Position numbers and translations under genes: made by a program | Source of the DNA: Burkholderia contaminans | GTDB lineage: Bacteria; Pseudomonadota; Gammaproteobacteria; Burkholderiales; Burkholderiaceae | Length of the DNA: 64,000 nt | Assembly: GCF_029633825.1 (NCBI RefSeq) | Contig: NZ_CP090640.1 | Span: forward strand, 1,612,001-1,676,000 | Direction of reading: 5' to 3' | Notes under the pieces: model-generated | What the model was told of the DNA's origin: nothing | Seen by the model: only the letters and a program-made list of their open reading frames with translations | The model's database searches: none | Shown: positions 1 through 9,150 of the stretch, one piece after another | How the letters are laid out: every line of letters starts with the position of its first letter | Numbering within the stretch: the first letter of the stretch is position 1

Positions 1-117
1 CCTGGGGACTAGATCCCCTTGAAGGGTCGTTCGAGACCAGGACGTTGATAGGTCAGGTGTGTAAGCGCAGTAATGCGTTCAGCTAACTGATACTAATTGC
101 CCGTAAGGCTTGATCCT
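1..117 (+). rRNA. 23S ribosomal RNA, 3' end only
   Basis: This is the last part of a large-subunit rRNA gene; the 5' part lies outside the window. The stretch carries the conserved 3' terminal region, including the AGGACGTTGATAGG segment and the closing strand CCCGTAAGGCTTGATCC, and a 5S gene follows on the same strand. The exact 3' end is estimated by comparison with the usual 23S terminus and may be off by a few bases. The 150-nt spacer to the 5S gene holds no tRNA that I can see. Confidence 0.93.
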
Positions 118-267
118 ATAACAAGTCTGCCTTGTAGATCGGCGCCGTGCGAAAGCACCGGCCGCGATCCAAAGCGACAAGTTGGATTCTCGTGTGTGAT
201 ACACACAACCTAATTACTGCTTCTTCCAGGATTGGTTGTGCTGCGAAGCCAGCGCAACAACCCTCTT

Positions 268-383
268 TGCCTGATGACCATAGCGAGTCGGTCCCACCCC
301 TTCCCATCCCGAACAGGACCGTGAAACGACTCTACGCCGATGATAGTGCGGATTCCCGTGTGAAAGTAGGTAATCGTCAGGCT
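268..383 (+). rRNA. 5S ribosomal RNA
   Basis: The gene begins TGCCTGATGACCATAGCGAG and ends near ATCGTCAGGCT, so its two ends pair as the 5S helix I. The internal segment CCCATCCCGAACAGG is the universal 5S loop B/C signature. The length of about 115 nt is normal. It closes the rRNA operon and is followed by a strong intrinsic terminator. Confidence 0.95.
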
Positions 384-395
384 CCCTAAGCCAAG

Positions 396-423
396 AACCC
401 CCGCCCGAAAGGCGGGGGTTTTT
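396..423 (+). terminator. Intrinsic terminator of the rRNA operon
   Basis: A perfect 10-bp stem (AACCCCCGCC with GGCGGGGGTT) encloses a CGAAA loop and runs into a T tract. It sits 12 nt after the 5S gene. Confidence 0.92.
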
Positions 424-814
424 GCATTTCAGCGGCGGAAATGCGCGGAAGGGCGGGATGACGGCCTGGCTGGAGTTTCCACATCGCCCAAGTACGACCA
501 CTCTCAGCTCCCTGCACGTCAATTGGCCCCGTATCATCCGCGATCCCTTGGCCAATTGCTTCTATCTCCGATCAAAGCTCCAATTCCTCTCCCAGCGTAT
601 CGGCTTGCACTGTCACGCGCGAACCGCTTCCCAACGTCGACAAGATTGTCGAGTTGGCCATGCAAGCCCTCCGCAGCAGGCGTACCGAACCACCGAACTT
701 CACCGCTGCCTGACATCGGTTTTCGGCCAAATATCTCGGAACCCGTACGAAATGAACGCTTTATTCGGCGTGTCCACGTAAAATTTGTGAATCCCCATCT
801 CCGCACACAAAACG
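424..814. other. Gap with no convincing gene
   Basis: No RNA gene or start-bearing coding sequence is convincing here. Two things are visible. A 9-bp inverted repeat, CAATTGGCC at 520-528 and GGCCAATTG at 550-558, is 21 bp apart. A plus-strand frame from 462 to the TGA at 711-713 is open for 84 codons, and its last 30 codons use codons like a gene, but it lacks a start except an ATG near its end. It may be a decayed gene fragment. Confidence 0.5.
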
Positions 815-2890
815 ATGAACGCCGCCATTCAGGTAGCTCGGGCCGTTTGCCCGCATGATTGCCCAGACACGTGCGCAATGCGTGTGACCGTCGAAAATGG
901 CAAGGCGATCAAGGTCACGGGCGATCCCGACCATCCGCCGACACAAGGCGTGTTGTGCACGAAAGTCAGCCGATACGCTGATCGCGTTCATCACCCTGAC
1001 CGCCTCACCGTCCCGCTCAAGCGCGTCGGTGCGAAAGGGGAAGGGCATTTAGTACCGATCAGCTGGGACGAGGCGTTCGATGAGATCGGCCGTCGCCTCG
1101 GTGAAATTGCGGCGCGCGAACCGGAAGCGATCGTGCCGTACAGCTATGCGGGGACGATGGGCCTCGTGCAGGGGGAGGGCATCGCCCAGCGATTCTTCCA
1201 CAAGCTCGGTGCCTCGCGACTCGAGCGCACGATCTGCGCGGCGGCTGGTGCAGCGGGATTGCGTTACACCTATGGCGGCAGCCTCGGCATGCACCTCGAG
1301 CATTTCGAGGAAAGCGAGCTGATCCTGATTTGGGGAGCAAACCCGATCGCATCGAGCCTGCACTTCTGGACGCGTGCGCAGGAAGCGAAGCGCCGAGGCG
1401 CACGTCTTGTCGCCATCGATCCGTACCGTTCGCTGACAGCGGAGAAATGTCATCAGCACATCGCGTTGAAACCCGGTACCGACGGCGCATTCGCACTCGG
1501 CATGATGCACGTGCTGATTACCGAAGACCTGCTTGATCACGATTACATCGCCAGCCATACGCTCGGCTTCGACGCGCTCAAGGAGCGGGCGATGTCCTAT
1601 CCGCCGGAACGCGTTGCGCAGATCTGCGGCATCGACGCGTTCGAGCTGATCGACCTTGCGCGTCGTTACGGCGCCACCCGTAAGGCATCGATCCGCCTCA
1701 ACTATGGCATGCAGCGTGTTCGCGGCGGTGGTAATGCCGTACGCGCGATCGCAAGCCTGCCGGCGCTGACGGGCGCCTGGCGGGATCGTGCAGGCGGGCT
1801 TTTGCTCTCGTCCTCGGAATCCGCGCCGGTCAACCAGGCTGCGCTGCTGCGCCCTGATTTGATGCCGGGCTGGCCGCACAAGCTGCCGCGCATCATCAAC
1901 ATGAACGCGATCGGCGACGCGCTGCTGCACCCGGGCGATGCAACCTTCGGGCCGAAGGTGGAGGCGGTGATCGTGTACAACTCGAACCCGGTGGCTGTCG
2001 CGCCGGATTCATCGAAGGTCGCGGCTGGGTTCGCGCGTGACGATCTGTTCACGGTCGTTCTTGAACATTTCAAGACAGATACCGTCGATTTCGCCGACAT
2101 TGTGTTGCCGGCCACCACGCAGCTCGAGCATCTGGACATCCACAAATCGTACGGTCACACCTACGTGATGGCGAACCTGCCGTCGATTCCGCCGGTGGGA
2201 GAGGCGCGGCCGAATACGGAAATCTTCCGCGGCATCGCGCGCAGCATGGGGCTCGACGAACCGGCGCTGTATCACAGCGACGAAGAGGTCGCGCGTGCGG
2301 CGCTCCGCTGGGACGATCCGGTGCTCGCCAGCGATTGGGACACGCTGAAGCGCGCCGGCTGGCTGAAGCTCAAGCTGCCGGAGGCGCCGTTCGCGAACGG
2401 TGGTTTTCGTACGCCGTCTGGCAAGTGTGAGTTTTACAGCCCGCGACTCGAGCAGATGGGCGTGGATCCCGTGCCCGATTACCTGCCGCCGTTCGAGTCG
2501 GCCGAGGCCGCACCCGAGCTCGCCGCGCGCTATCCGCTCGCGATGATCTCGCCCCCGGCTCGCCACTTCCTCAACAGTACGTTCGTGAACGTCGACAGCC
2601 TGCGTCATACCGAAGGCGAGCCGCATCTCGACATCCACCCGTCCGACGCCGATGTGCGCGGTATCGCCGAAGGTGACGTCGTTCGCATCTTCAACGACCG
2701 CGGATCGATGCAGGCGGTCGCGAGAGTTACCGATCGCGCACGCGCAGGGCTCGTCGTCGGGCTGTCGATCTGGTGGAAGAAGCTATCGCCGGACGGCAGA
2801 AACGCGAACGAAGTGACGAGCCAGGCGCTCACCGATCTTGGCAATTCGGCGACGTTCTACGATTGTCTTGTGGAAGTTGAGCGCATTTGA
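815..2890 (+). CDS. Molybdopterin-dependent oxidoreductase, DMSO reductase superfamily
   Basis: This 691-residue protein belongs to the Mo/W-bis-MGD enzyme superfamily, which transfers electrons or oxygen atoms at a molybdopterin centre. The N-terminal 4Fe-4S motif is complete (C12, C16, C20, C48), followed by the large MGD-binding domain and a C-terminal dinucleotide-binding beta barrel from about residue 560. A Cys at about 141, in T-I-C-A-A-A-G, sits where relatives carry the metal ligand; that assignment is inferred. There is no Tat signal, so it is expected to be cytoplasmic. It stands alone, without the iron-sulfur or membrane subunits of formate or nitrate enzymes, and the substrate cannot be told from sequence. 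Confidence 0.9.
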   Translation: MNAAIQVARAVCPHDCPDTCAMRVTVENGKAIKVTGDPDHPPTQGVLCTKVSRYADRVHHPDRLTVPLKRVGAKGEGHLVPISWDEAFDEIGRRLGEIAAREPEAIVPYSYAGTMGLVQGEGIAQRFFHKLGASRLERTICAAAGAAGLRYTYGGSLGMHLEHFEESELILIWGANPIASSLHFWTRAQEAKRRGARLVAIDPYRSLTAEKCHQHIALKPGTDGAFALGMMHVLITEDLLDHDYIASHTLGFDALKERAMSYPPERVAQICGIDAFELIDLARRYGATRKASIRLNYGMQRVRGGGNAVRAIASLPALTGAWRDRAGGLLLSSSESAPVNQAALLRPDLMPGWPHKLPRIINMNAIGDALLHPGDATFGPKVEAVIVYNSNPVAVAPDSSKVAAGFARDDLFTVVLEHFKTDTVDFADIVLPATTQLEHLDIHKSYGHTYVMANLPSIPPVGEARPNTEIFRGIARSMGLDEPALYHSDEEVARAALRWDDPVLASDWDTLKRAGWLKLKLPEAPFANGGFRTPSGKCEFYSPRLEQMGVDPVPDYLPPFESAEAAPELAARYPLAMISPPARHFLNSTFVNVDSLRHTEGEPHLDIHPSDADVRGIAEGDVVRIFNDRGSMQAVARVTDRARAGLVVGLSIWWKKLSPDGRNANEVTSQALTDLGNSATFYDCLVEVERI

Positions 2891-3026
2891 TCGGATATCA
2901 CCGTATGATCAGACGAATTTCCACGGAAGTTCGAAGTGAACATCTAACCCTGTTGTCTCGGAACGAGCGAGCCGTTACGATGCGTTTTAGCACGACCATT
3001 CGAAAATATGTGAGGAGACGCGCAGT

Positions 3027-4700
3027 ATGGATAAAATTTGGCTGAAATCGTACCCACCCGGCGTTCCAGCCGAAATCGACGCGTCTCCTTATCCCTCCGT
3101 CCCCGACCTGCTCGACGAAAGCTTCCGGCAGTATCGTGACCGCACGGCATTCGTCTGCATGGGCAAGGGCATCACGTACGGCGAACTCGACAAGCTGTCG
3201 CGCCAGTTCGGCGCGTGGCTGCAATCGCGCGGGCTTGCGCGCGGGGCGCGTGTCGCGATCATGATGCCGAACGTGCTGCAGTACCCCGTGGCGATCGCCG
3301 CGATACTGCGCGCGGGCTACACCGTCGTCAACGTCAATCCGCTCTATACGCCGCGCGAGCTCGAGCATCAGCTGAAGGACAGCGGTGCGGAGGCGATCGT
3401 CATCCTCGAGAATTTCGCATCGACGCTGCAGGCCGTCATCGCGAATACGGACGTCAAGCACGTCGTCGTCGCATCGATGGGCGATCTGCTGGGCATCAAG
3501 GGATGGCTCGTCAACTACGTCGTGCGCAACGTGAAAAAGATGGTGCCTGCCTGGCAGCTGCCGTCGTTCACGCGCTTCAAGGCCGCACTGGCCGAAGGTG
3601 CGCGCCAGGCATTCAAGGCGCAGAAAATCGGCCCTGATGACGTCGCGTTCCTGCAATACACGGGCGGTACGACCGGCGTGGCGAAGGGGGCGACGCTACT
3701 GCACCGGAACATTGTGTCTAACGTGTTGCAGGCGGGCGCCTGGCATCATCCGGCTCACGAGAAGTTCCCGGAAGTGAAACAGTTCGTGACTGTTGTCGCG
3801 CTGCCGCTGTATCACGTGTTCGCGCTGACCGTTTGCGGGTTCCTGACGATGCGTACCGGTGGGATGGGCATCCTGATCCCGAATCCGCGCGACATCGCCG
3901 GCATGATCAAGGAACTGAAGGGCTACCAGATCTCGACGATCCCGGCGGTCAACACGCTGTACAACGCACTGCTGAACCACCCGGAATTCAGTCAGCTCGA
4001 CCTGTCGAAGCTCGTGATCGCCAACGGCGGCGGCATGGCGATCCAGGAGGGCGTCGCGAAACGCTGGTATGAAAAGACCCACACCGCGATCATCGAAGGT
4101 TACGGGTTGTCCGAAACGTCGCCGGTGGCGACCTGCAACCCCGTGACCGCGACCGAGTACAGCGGGACGATCGGCTTGCCGCTGCCGTCGACCGAAGTGG
4201 CGATTCGCGACGACGCGGGCAACGACGTCGCGCTCGGCGAACCCGGCGAGATCTGCATACGCGGGCCGCAGGTGATGGCCGGCTACTGGAACCGGCCGGA
4301 CGAAACCGCAAAGGTCATGTTCGCGGACGGCTTCTTCAAGACGGGTGACGTCGGCGTGATGGATGCGCGAGGTTACGTGAAGATCGTCGACCGGAAGAAG
4401 GACATGATCCTCGTGTCGGGCTTCAACGTGTACCCGAACGAAGTCGAGGACGTGGTGGCGTCGCATCCGGGCGTGTTCGAGGTGGCGGCGGTCGGTGTGC
4501 CCGACGAGCATTCCGGCGAAGCCGTGAAGCTGTTTGTCGTGAAGAAGGACCCGGCGCTCACCGACAAGGACATCCTTGCCTACTGCAAGGAGCGGCTCAC
4601 CGGCTACAAGCGGCCGAAGCTGGTCGAGTTCCGCACGGAGCTGCCGAAAACGAACGTCGGCAAGATCCTGCGGCGCGAACTGCGCGACGGACGCGCGTAA
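3027..4700 (+). CDS. fadD: Long-chain fatty acid-CoA ligase
   Basis: This 557-residue enzyme of the ANL adenylate-forming superfamily activates free fatty acids to acyl-CoA, using ATP, at the inner membrane for beta-oxidation or lipid synthesis. The AMP-binding loop YTGGTTGVAKGA lies at about residues 211-222, the GYGLSE motif at about 358, and the C-terminal subdomain ends with the catalytic-lysine region TNVGKILRREL. The length matches FadD. The ATG follows a clear GGAGA ribosome site (GTGAGGAGACGCGCAGT). It is monocistronic: a 136-bp gap lies upstream and a terminator just downstream. Fatty-acid substrate length is not evident from sequence. Confidence 0.93.
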   Translation: MDKIWLKSYPPGVPAEIDASPYPSVPDLLDESFRQYRDRTAFVCMGKGITYGELDKLSRQFGAWLQSRGLARGARVAIMMPNVLQYPVAIAAILRAGYTVVNVNPLYTPRELEHQLKDSGAEAIVILENFASTLQAVIANTDVKHVVVASMGDLLGIKGWLVNYVVRNVKKMVPAWQLPSFTRFKAALAEGARQAFKAQKIGPDDVAFLQYTGGTTGVAKGATLLHRNIVSNVLQAGAWHHPAHEKFPEVKQFVTVVALPLYHVFALTVCGFLTMRTGGMGILIPNPRDIAGMIKELKGYQISTIPAVNTLYNALLNHPEFSQLDLSKLVIANGGGMAIQEGVAKRWYEKTHTAIIEGYGLSETSPVATCNPVTATEYSGTIGLPLPSTEVAIRDDAGNDVALGEPGEICIRGPQVMAGYWNRPDETAKVMFADGFFKTGDVGVMDARGYVKIVDRKKDMILVSGFNVYPNEVEDVVASHPGVFEVAAVGVPDEHSGEAVKLFVVKKDPALTDKDILAYCKERLTGYKRPKLVEFRTELPKTNVGKILRRELRDGRA

Positions 4701-4721
4701 CGGCGCGGTCGATCGAATGGG

Positions 4722-4748
4722 AAAGCCCGGCTTGTGCCGGGTTTTTTT
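4722..4748 (+). terminator. Intrinsic terminator after fadD
   Basis: The stem CCCGG/CCGGG is extended by A-T pairs, has a short loop and a run of seven T. It begins 22 nt after the fadD stop codon. Confidence 0.8.
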
Positions 4749-4920
4749 GTTTGCTGCGTGGCCCCGGCGAGGCTGTTTTCGAGCGACTTGGCTGCCGGAG
4801 TGGGCTTGCGGCGGCGGCAGCGCGTTTCGATGCAGCAGGGGCGGCACCGCACCCCCGAGACCAGTTTGTCGCAGCCGGGACGATTCGCCACGCTCAGGCT
4901 TTGCGGCTGCACCGGCCGGA

Positions 4921-4947
4921 AAAGAAAAAGGCGCCCGAAGGCGCCTT
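4921..4947 (-). terminator. Intrinsic terminator of the porin gene
   Basis: On the minus strand an 8-bp stem (AAGGCGCC with GGCGCCTT) and a 4-base loop are followed by a T-rich tail. It lies 31 nt past the porin stop codon. Confidence 0.88.
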
Positions 4948-4977
4948 CAATATGCTGCGGCTTGTCAGACAAGCTGA

Positions 4978-6129
4978 TTAGAACTTGTGACGGATGCCGA
5001 CGCGTGCTGCGACCTGGTTGGCCGAGCTCGAGCCTGCGAGACCGTTGATCGCTGCCGTCGCCTTCAGGACGTCGCCGTTCGAGTCGAGCACGTTGCCCGA
5101 TGCGTGCTGGTACACGCCGATTGCGTACACGTCCGTACGCTTCGACAGGAAGTAGTCGACGCCCAGCGAGCCCTGGTGGTACTTGGCTGCCGAGTTGCCG
5201 TCGATCTTGCTGCCTTGCGTGTAGTCGTACGCTGCGCCGAGAATCAGCGCCGGGGTCAGCTGATACTTGAAGTTGATTTCGCCGTTGTTGAACGTCGCGG
5301 TCTGGTTCACGAACGGGCCTGCGGAGAAGCCCTTGAACTTCGTGTTCGAGTACGTCGCGCCGATCGTCGCTGCGCCGAACGTGTAGGCGCCGCCGGCACC
5401 GATGACCTGGTACGTGTTCGCGTTGTTCGCGTACGCGCCGTAGATCGGCGACGAGACCGACGAAGACGCCGAGCCGTTGTTGAACATGCCGCCGAACTGG
5501 TTCGGCGTACGTGCGTTCAAGTAACCGACGCCCAAGACCAGCGGGCCGTTGTTGTAGCCTGCGCCGAGCGACCAGACCTGGTTCTTCGAGAACTGGCCTG
5601 CCTGGCCGCCGAAGCTGTACAAGCCGCCGAACGAGAAGCCGCCGTAGGTCTGGCTCGTGAACTTGACTGCGTTGTTCACGCGATACGCGTTGTTGAAGTT
5701 GTCGAGGTCACCCGGGTGAGCGGCGATGTAGCCACCCCACTGGTCGCCTGCCTCGAGCGGGCCGACGAAGTCGACGACGGAGTCGTATTGACGACCCAGC
5801 GTGACCGTACCGTACTGGCTCGACAGGCCGACGTAAGCCTGACGACCGAACATGAGGCCGCCCTGACCGAGCTTGCCGCTGTTCACGTCGAAACCGTTTT
5901 CGAGGGTGAAGATCGCCTTCAGGCCGCCACCGAGGTCTTCGGTGCCGCGCAGGCCGAAGCGGCTGCCTTGCATCACGCCGCTGGCCATGCTGTACAGGTG
6001 CTTGCCGCCCGCGTTGTTGTTGAAGAGCAGGCCTTCATCGATGATGCCGTAAAGCGTCACGCTGCTTTGCGCATGGGCAGCGCCAGCGAACGCGCCCAGC
6101 GCGACGAGCGCGAGAAGCGACTTTTTCAT
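4978..6129 (-). CDS. Gram-negative outer-membrane porin (OmpC/Opc-type)
   Basis: The 383-residue protein is a trimeric general-diffusion porin of the Burkholderia/Neisseria type. It has a cleavable signal peptide, MKKSLLALVALGAFAGAAHA, then the first strand SSVTLYGIIDEG. It shows the repeated alternating strands and glycine-rich turns of a 16-strand barrel, a probable constriction loop near residue 110, and the C-terminal aromatic ending KF required for outer-membrane insertion. The start at 6129 was preferred over one seven codons upstream because GGAGAT precedes it and the signal peptide starts there. It is divergent from coq7 across a 276-bp gap that must hold both promoters. Burkholderia genomes carry many paralogues, so no symbol is given. 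Confidence 0.93.
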   Translation of the reverse strand: MKKSLLALVALGAFAGAAHAQSSVTLYGIIDEGLLFNNNAGGKHLYSMASGVMQGSRFGLRGTEDLGGGLKAIFTLENGFDVNSGKLGQGGLMFGRQAYVGLSSQYGTVTLGRQYDSVVDFVGPLEAGDQWGGYIAAHPGDLDNFNNAYRVNNAVKFTSQTYGGFSFGGLYSFGGQAGQFSKNQVWSLGAGYNNGPLVLGVGYLNARTPNQFGGMFNNGSASSSVSSPIYGAYANNANTYQVIGAGGAYTFGAATIGATYSNTKFKGFSAGPFVNQTATFNNGEINFKYQLTPALILGAAYDYTQGSKIDGNSAAKYHQGSLGVDYFLSKRTDVYAIGVYQHASGNVLDSNGDVLKATAAINGLAGSSSANQVAARVGIRHKF

Positions 6130-6405
6130 TAACGGATCTCCAAAATTCACTGAATTTTTCTGGCGGGGCGGATAGTTATGTTCTGTCGACTGGCCCCATC
6201 AACTTCGCAAGAAGTCGCACGTAATGTAGCAAAACCGTTTTTTGCCACAAAGCGAAATGCCGCAGCTCAAGGTCGCCATGTTTCCTTTATGCAACAATGG
6301 TTAAAATCACGGGTTAACCGCAATTTCCGCTGAATAATCAAGTCGGTTACGCAGCGGACTCGTGCCCTTGCCGCTCGCGGCAGCACCTGCAGCCAGGAGA
6401 ACAGG

Positions 6406-7032
6406 ATGGTGTTTGATGAACTGATCAGCGAATTCGATCGCGGCCTGCGATCGCTGACCGGCATTAGCCGGATGAGCCGGCCGGTGCCCGCGCCGGCAGA
6501 GGCGCCGGCCGCCGAGCTGACGCCTGCGGAGCGTACGCATGCCGCCGGGCTGATGCGCGTGAACCACGTCGGCGAGGTCTGCGCGCAGGCGCTGTATCAG
6601 GCGCAGAAACTCACGGCGCGTACGGCGTCGGCGAAGGCGATGTTCGAGGAAGCCGCCCGCGAGGAGGAAGATCATCTCGCGTGGACCGCGCATCGCTTGA
6701 AAGAGCTCGACTCGCGCCCGAGCCTGCTGAACCCGCTGTGGTATGCGGGTTCGCTCGCGATCGGCGTGGCGGCCGGCACGCTCGGCGACAAGGTCAGCCT
6801 CGGCTTCATGGCCGAGACCGAACGGCAGGTCGAAAGCCATCTCGAAGGCCACATGTCCGAACTGCCCGCGGCCGATACCGCGTCGCGTGCGATCGTCGAC
6901 CAGATGCGTATCGACGAGGTGAAGCACGGCAAGGCCGCGGCCGACGCAGGCGGGATCGAGCTGCCGCTGCCCGCGCGAATGCTGATGCGCGCCGCATCGA
7001 AAGTCATGACGAGCACTGCATACTATCTGTGA
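6406..7032 (+). CDS. coq7: Ubiquinone biosynthesis diiron hydroxylase Coq7
   Basis: This 208-residue protein is the Coq7 family C6 hydroxylase of the ubiquinone ring, an oxygen-dependent late step of ubiquinone synthesis at the inner membrane. The six diiron ligands can be read as two E and ExxH sets: E57, E87xxH90, E139 and E171xxH174. Hydrophobic helices around residues 108-135 would let it dip into the membrane. The ATG follows CAGGAGAACAGG. It is monocistronic and divergent from the porin. Coq7 replaces UbiF in many betaproteobacteria. Confidence 0.94.
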   Translation: MVFDELISEFDRGLRSLTGISRMSRPVPAPAEAPAAELTPAERTHAAGLMRVNHVGEVCAQALYQAQKLTARTASAKAMFEEAAREEEDHLAWTAHRLKELDSRPSLLNPLWYAGSLAIGVAAGTLGDKVSLGFMAETERQVESHLEGHMSELPAADTASRAIVDQMRIDEVKHGKAAADAGGIELPLPARMLMRAASKVMTSTAYYL

Positions 7033-7283
7033 GATTCGTTCCGGGGCGATGCGTGACGTCGCCCCGGTTCCCCGCCGCCGATACCGCCCGTTTATTCCTC
7101 GTTTTCCCGCCCCCGAAAGCCCCGTCCGCTCACCCGTCTGGCCCGTCTTTCTCACGTATCACCTTCACAAGTTGCACTAGCTCTTTCATTTATAACGGTT
7201 TTTAGAATGAAGGGGCGCATGAGCATGTGCGCGTAAGTCCTTGTTCTAACTAACAAAATTCGTCAAAAAAGCGGGCCGCTCCC
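7033..7283. other. Gap between coq7 and the dcw promoter
   Basis: A 9-bp stem (CCGGGGCGA at 7041-7049 with TCGCCCCGG at 7059-7067) may end coq7 transcription, although it is followed only by TTC and has no T run. The rest holds nothing I recognise. Confidence 0.5.
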
Positions 7284-7312
7284 TTGACCGTGCCACACCC
7301 TTCCTCTAAAGT
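7284..7312 (+). promoter_or_regulatory. Sigma70-type promoter of the dcw cluster
   Basis: A -35 hexamer TTGACC (7284-7289) and a -10 hexamer TAAAGT (7307-7312) are separated by exactly 17 bp. It lies about 106 bp before mraZ, and its -10 overlaps the first MraZ repeat. It is the only good promoter I see ahead of the 15-gene cluster. Confidence 0.75.
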
Positions 7313-7346
7313 GGGAGACAGTGTGAGAAAGTGTATTTTTGTGTGA
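7311..7346 (+). promoter_or_regulatory. MraZ operator: four 10-bp-spaced repeats
   Basis: Four hexamers start at 7311 (GTGGGA), 7321 (GTGTGA), 7331 (GTGTAT) and 7341 (GTGTGA), an exact 10-bp helical period. MraZ of other bacteria binds TGGG-like direct repeats of this period in its own promoter. The first copy overlaps the -10 element and the rest cover the transcription start, which predicts autorepression of the cluster. Confidence 0.8.
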
Positions 7347-7418
7347 TTTGGCGGGCTATTCCGGCTAAATTCTGAGCATTGAGCGGGTGCTTCGGTGCCC
7401 TGAACGGGAGAGCGGAAA

Positions 7419-7847
7419 GTGTTCCAAGGGGCGTCGGCGCTGACGCTCGATGCGAAAGGGCGGATGTCGGTGCCGGCTCGCTATCGCGAAGCGCTGCAAG
7501 GACAGGCAGAAGGACGGGTGACTGTGACCAAGCACCCGGACGGCTGCCTGTTGCTGTTTCCGCGCCCCGAATGGGAAGTATTCCGCGCCAAGATCGCCGC
7601 GCTGCCGATGGACGCGCACTGGTGGCGGCGCATTTTTCTCGGCAATGCGATGGATGTCGATCTCGACAGCGCGGGCCGGATTCTCGTATCGCCCGAGCTG
7701 CGCATGGCAGCCGGACTGGAAAAGGAAGTCATGTTGTTGGGAATGGGTAGTCACTTCGAGCTGTGGGATTCGCAGACCTACAACGCGAAGGAGCAGGCGG
7801 CGATGGCGCAGGGCATGCCCGACGCGCTGAAGAATTTCACGTTCTGA
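7419..7847 (+). CDS. mraZ: Transcriptional regulator MraZ
   Basis: The 142-residue protein is the first gene of the dcw cluster. MraZ is a DNA-binding ring protein that represses its own operon. Two AbrB/SpoVT-like half-domains are visible, each with the family signature: [11 protein letters not shown] near residue 11 and [13 protein letters not shown] near residue 86. It starts with GTG after AGCGGAAA; no ATG in frame would keep the first half-domain. rsmH follows after 23 bp. Repeats matching its operator lie 73-108 bp upstream of this start. Confidence 0.95.
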
Positions 7848-7870
7848 TTGCGGTGACGGAGACGCCCGCG

Positions 7871-8812
7871 ATGGGAAACGAATTGCAGCATCGGACCGTG
7901 TTGTTGGACGAAGCGGTCGAATCGCTCGTGACGCGACCGGACGGCATTTATGTCGACGGTACGTTCGGCCGCGGCGGCCATAGCCGCGCGGTGCTCGCGC
8001 GGCTGGCGCCGGGCGGGCGGCTGATCGCGTTCGACAAGGATCCGAGGGCGATCGAGACGGCGCAGGGCATCGAGGATGCGCGCTTCTCGATCGTGCATGA
8101 CAGCTTTGCATCGATGCGCGACGCGCTTGCGGCGCGTGGCGTCGAGAAGGTGTCGGGTGTGTTGCTCGACCTGGGCGTGTCCTCGCCGCAGGTGGACGAT
8201 CCGGCGCGCGGCTTCAGCTTCCGCGCCGATGGTCCGCTGGACATGCGGATGGATCCGACGCGCGGCGAGTCGGCGGCGGAATGGCTTGCACGGGCTTCGG
8301 TGCAGGAATTGACGGAGGTGATACGGGATTATGGGGAAGAACGGTTTGCTTTTCAGATTGCAAAGGCGCTTGTTGCTCGCCGGGCAGAGTCCGACCGTCT
8401 TGGGCCTCTCGACACCACGGGCGAGCTTGCCCAAATCGTGGGTCACGTCGTCAAAACCCGTGAGAAGGGCAAGGATCCGGCAACCCGCACCTTTCAGGCT
8501 ATACGGATTCACGTCAATCAAGAGCTTGCGGACCTGCAAGTCGTACTAGACGCGGCACTGTCGTTGCTGGAGCAAGGGGGGCGGCTGGTGGTCATCAGCT
8601 TTCATTCACTCGAGGACCGGATCGTCAAGCGATTCATGCAGGCGCACGCGAGTGCGCCTGCGGTCGATCGTCGCCTGCCGATCCGCGCCGTCGACCTCCC
8701 GAGCCCGCCGCTCAAGATCATCAGCCGCCAGTTTCCGAGTGAAGCGGAAGTCGCTGCGAATCCGCGCGCCCGCTCGGCCGTGATGCGCATTGCGGAGCGC
8801 GTCACGCCATGA
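7871..8812 (+). CDS. rsmH: 16S rRNA (cytosine-1402-N4) methyltransferase RsmH
   Basis: This 313-residue SAM-dependent enzyme methylates N4 of C1402 in 16S rRNA. The SAM-binding loop [10 protein letters not shown] lies at residues 29-38, the conserved [10 protein letters not shown] near 100, and the catalytic-region motif [12 protein letters not shown] near the C terminus. The ATG at 7871 fits the family N terminus ([11 protein letters not shown]); an upstream GTG at 7853 is an alternative. The stop overlaps the ftsL start as ATGA. Residues 132-225 have lower GC and some unusual codons compared with the rest of the gene, but the protein stays in frame. Confidence 0.95.
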
Positions 8813-9150
8813 GCCGCTTCAACATCTTCCTGCTGATCATCGTGATGGGTTGCGCGCTGTCGGTCGTCAATTCGACGAACCAGCAGCGCCAGATCTTCAT
8901 CCAGCTGCAGCGTGCGCAGTCGCAGGAGCGTCAGCTCCAGCAGGACTACGCGCAGCTTCAATATCAGCAGAGCGCGCTGTCGAAGACGTCGCGCATCGAG
9001 CAGCTCGCGAACGATTCGCTGAAGATGCAGCCGATCACGACCGGCCGCACGCAATACCTGACGCTGCCGCCGGGCGCCGCGAAGGCGATCGATGCGCCGA
9101 TCCCGGCTTCGGCGGACACGGCAGGCAAGGGCAAGGGAGGCGCGCGATGA
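8809..9150 (+). CDS. ftsL: Cell division protein FtsL
   Basis: This is a 113-residue bitopic inner-membrane protein. A transmembrane helix spans about residues 5-23 and is followed by a leucine- and glutamine-rich coiled coil (about 25-70) in the periplasm. FtsL forms the FtsQBL subcomplex that activates the FtsWI septal synthase. It overlaps rsmH by ATGA and ends inside the ftsI start by ATGA, so translation should be coupled. Family sequence identity is always low; the call rests on position, size and topology. Confidence 0.93.
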
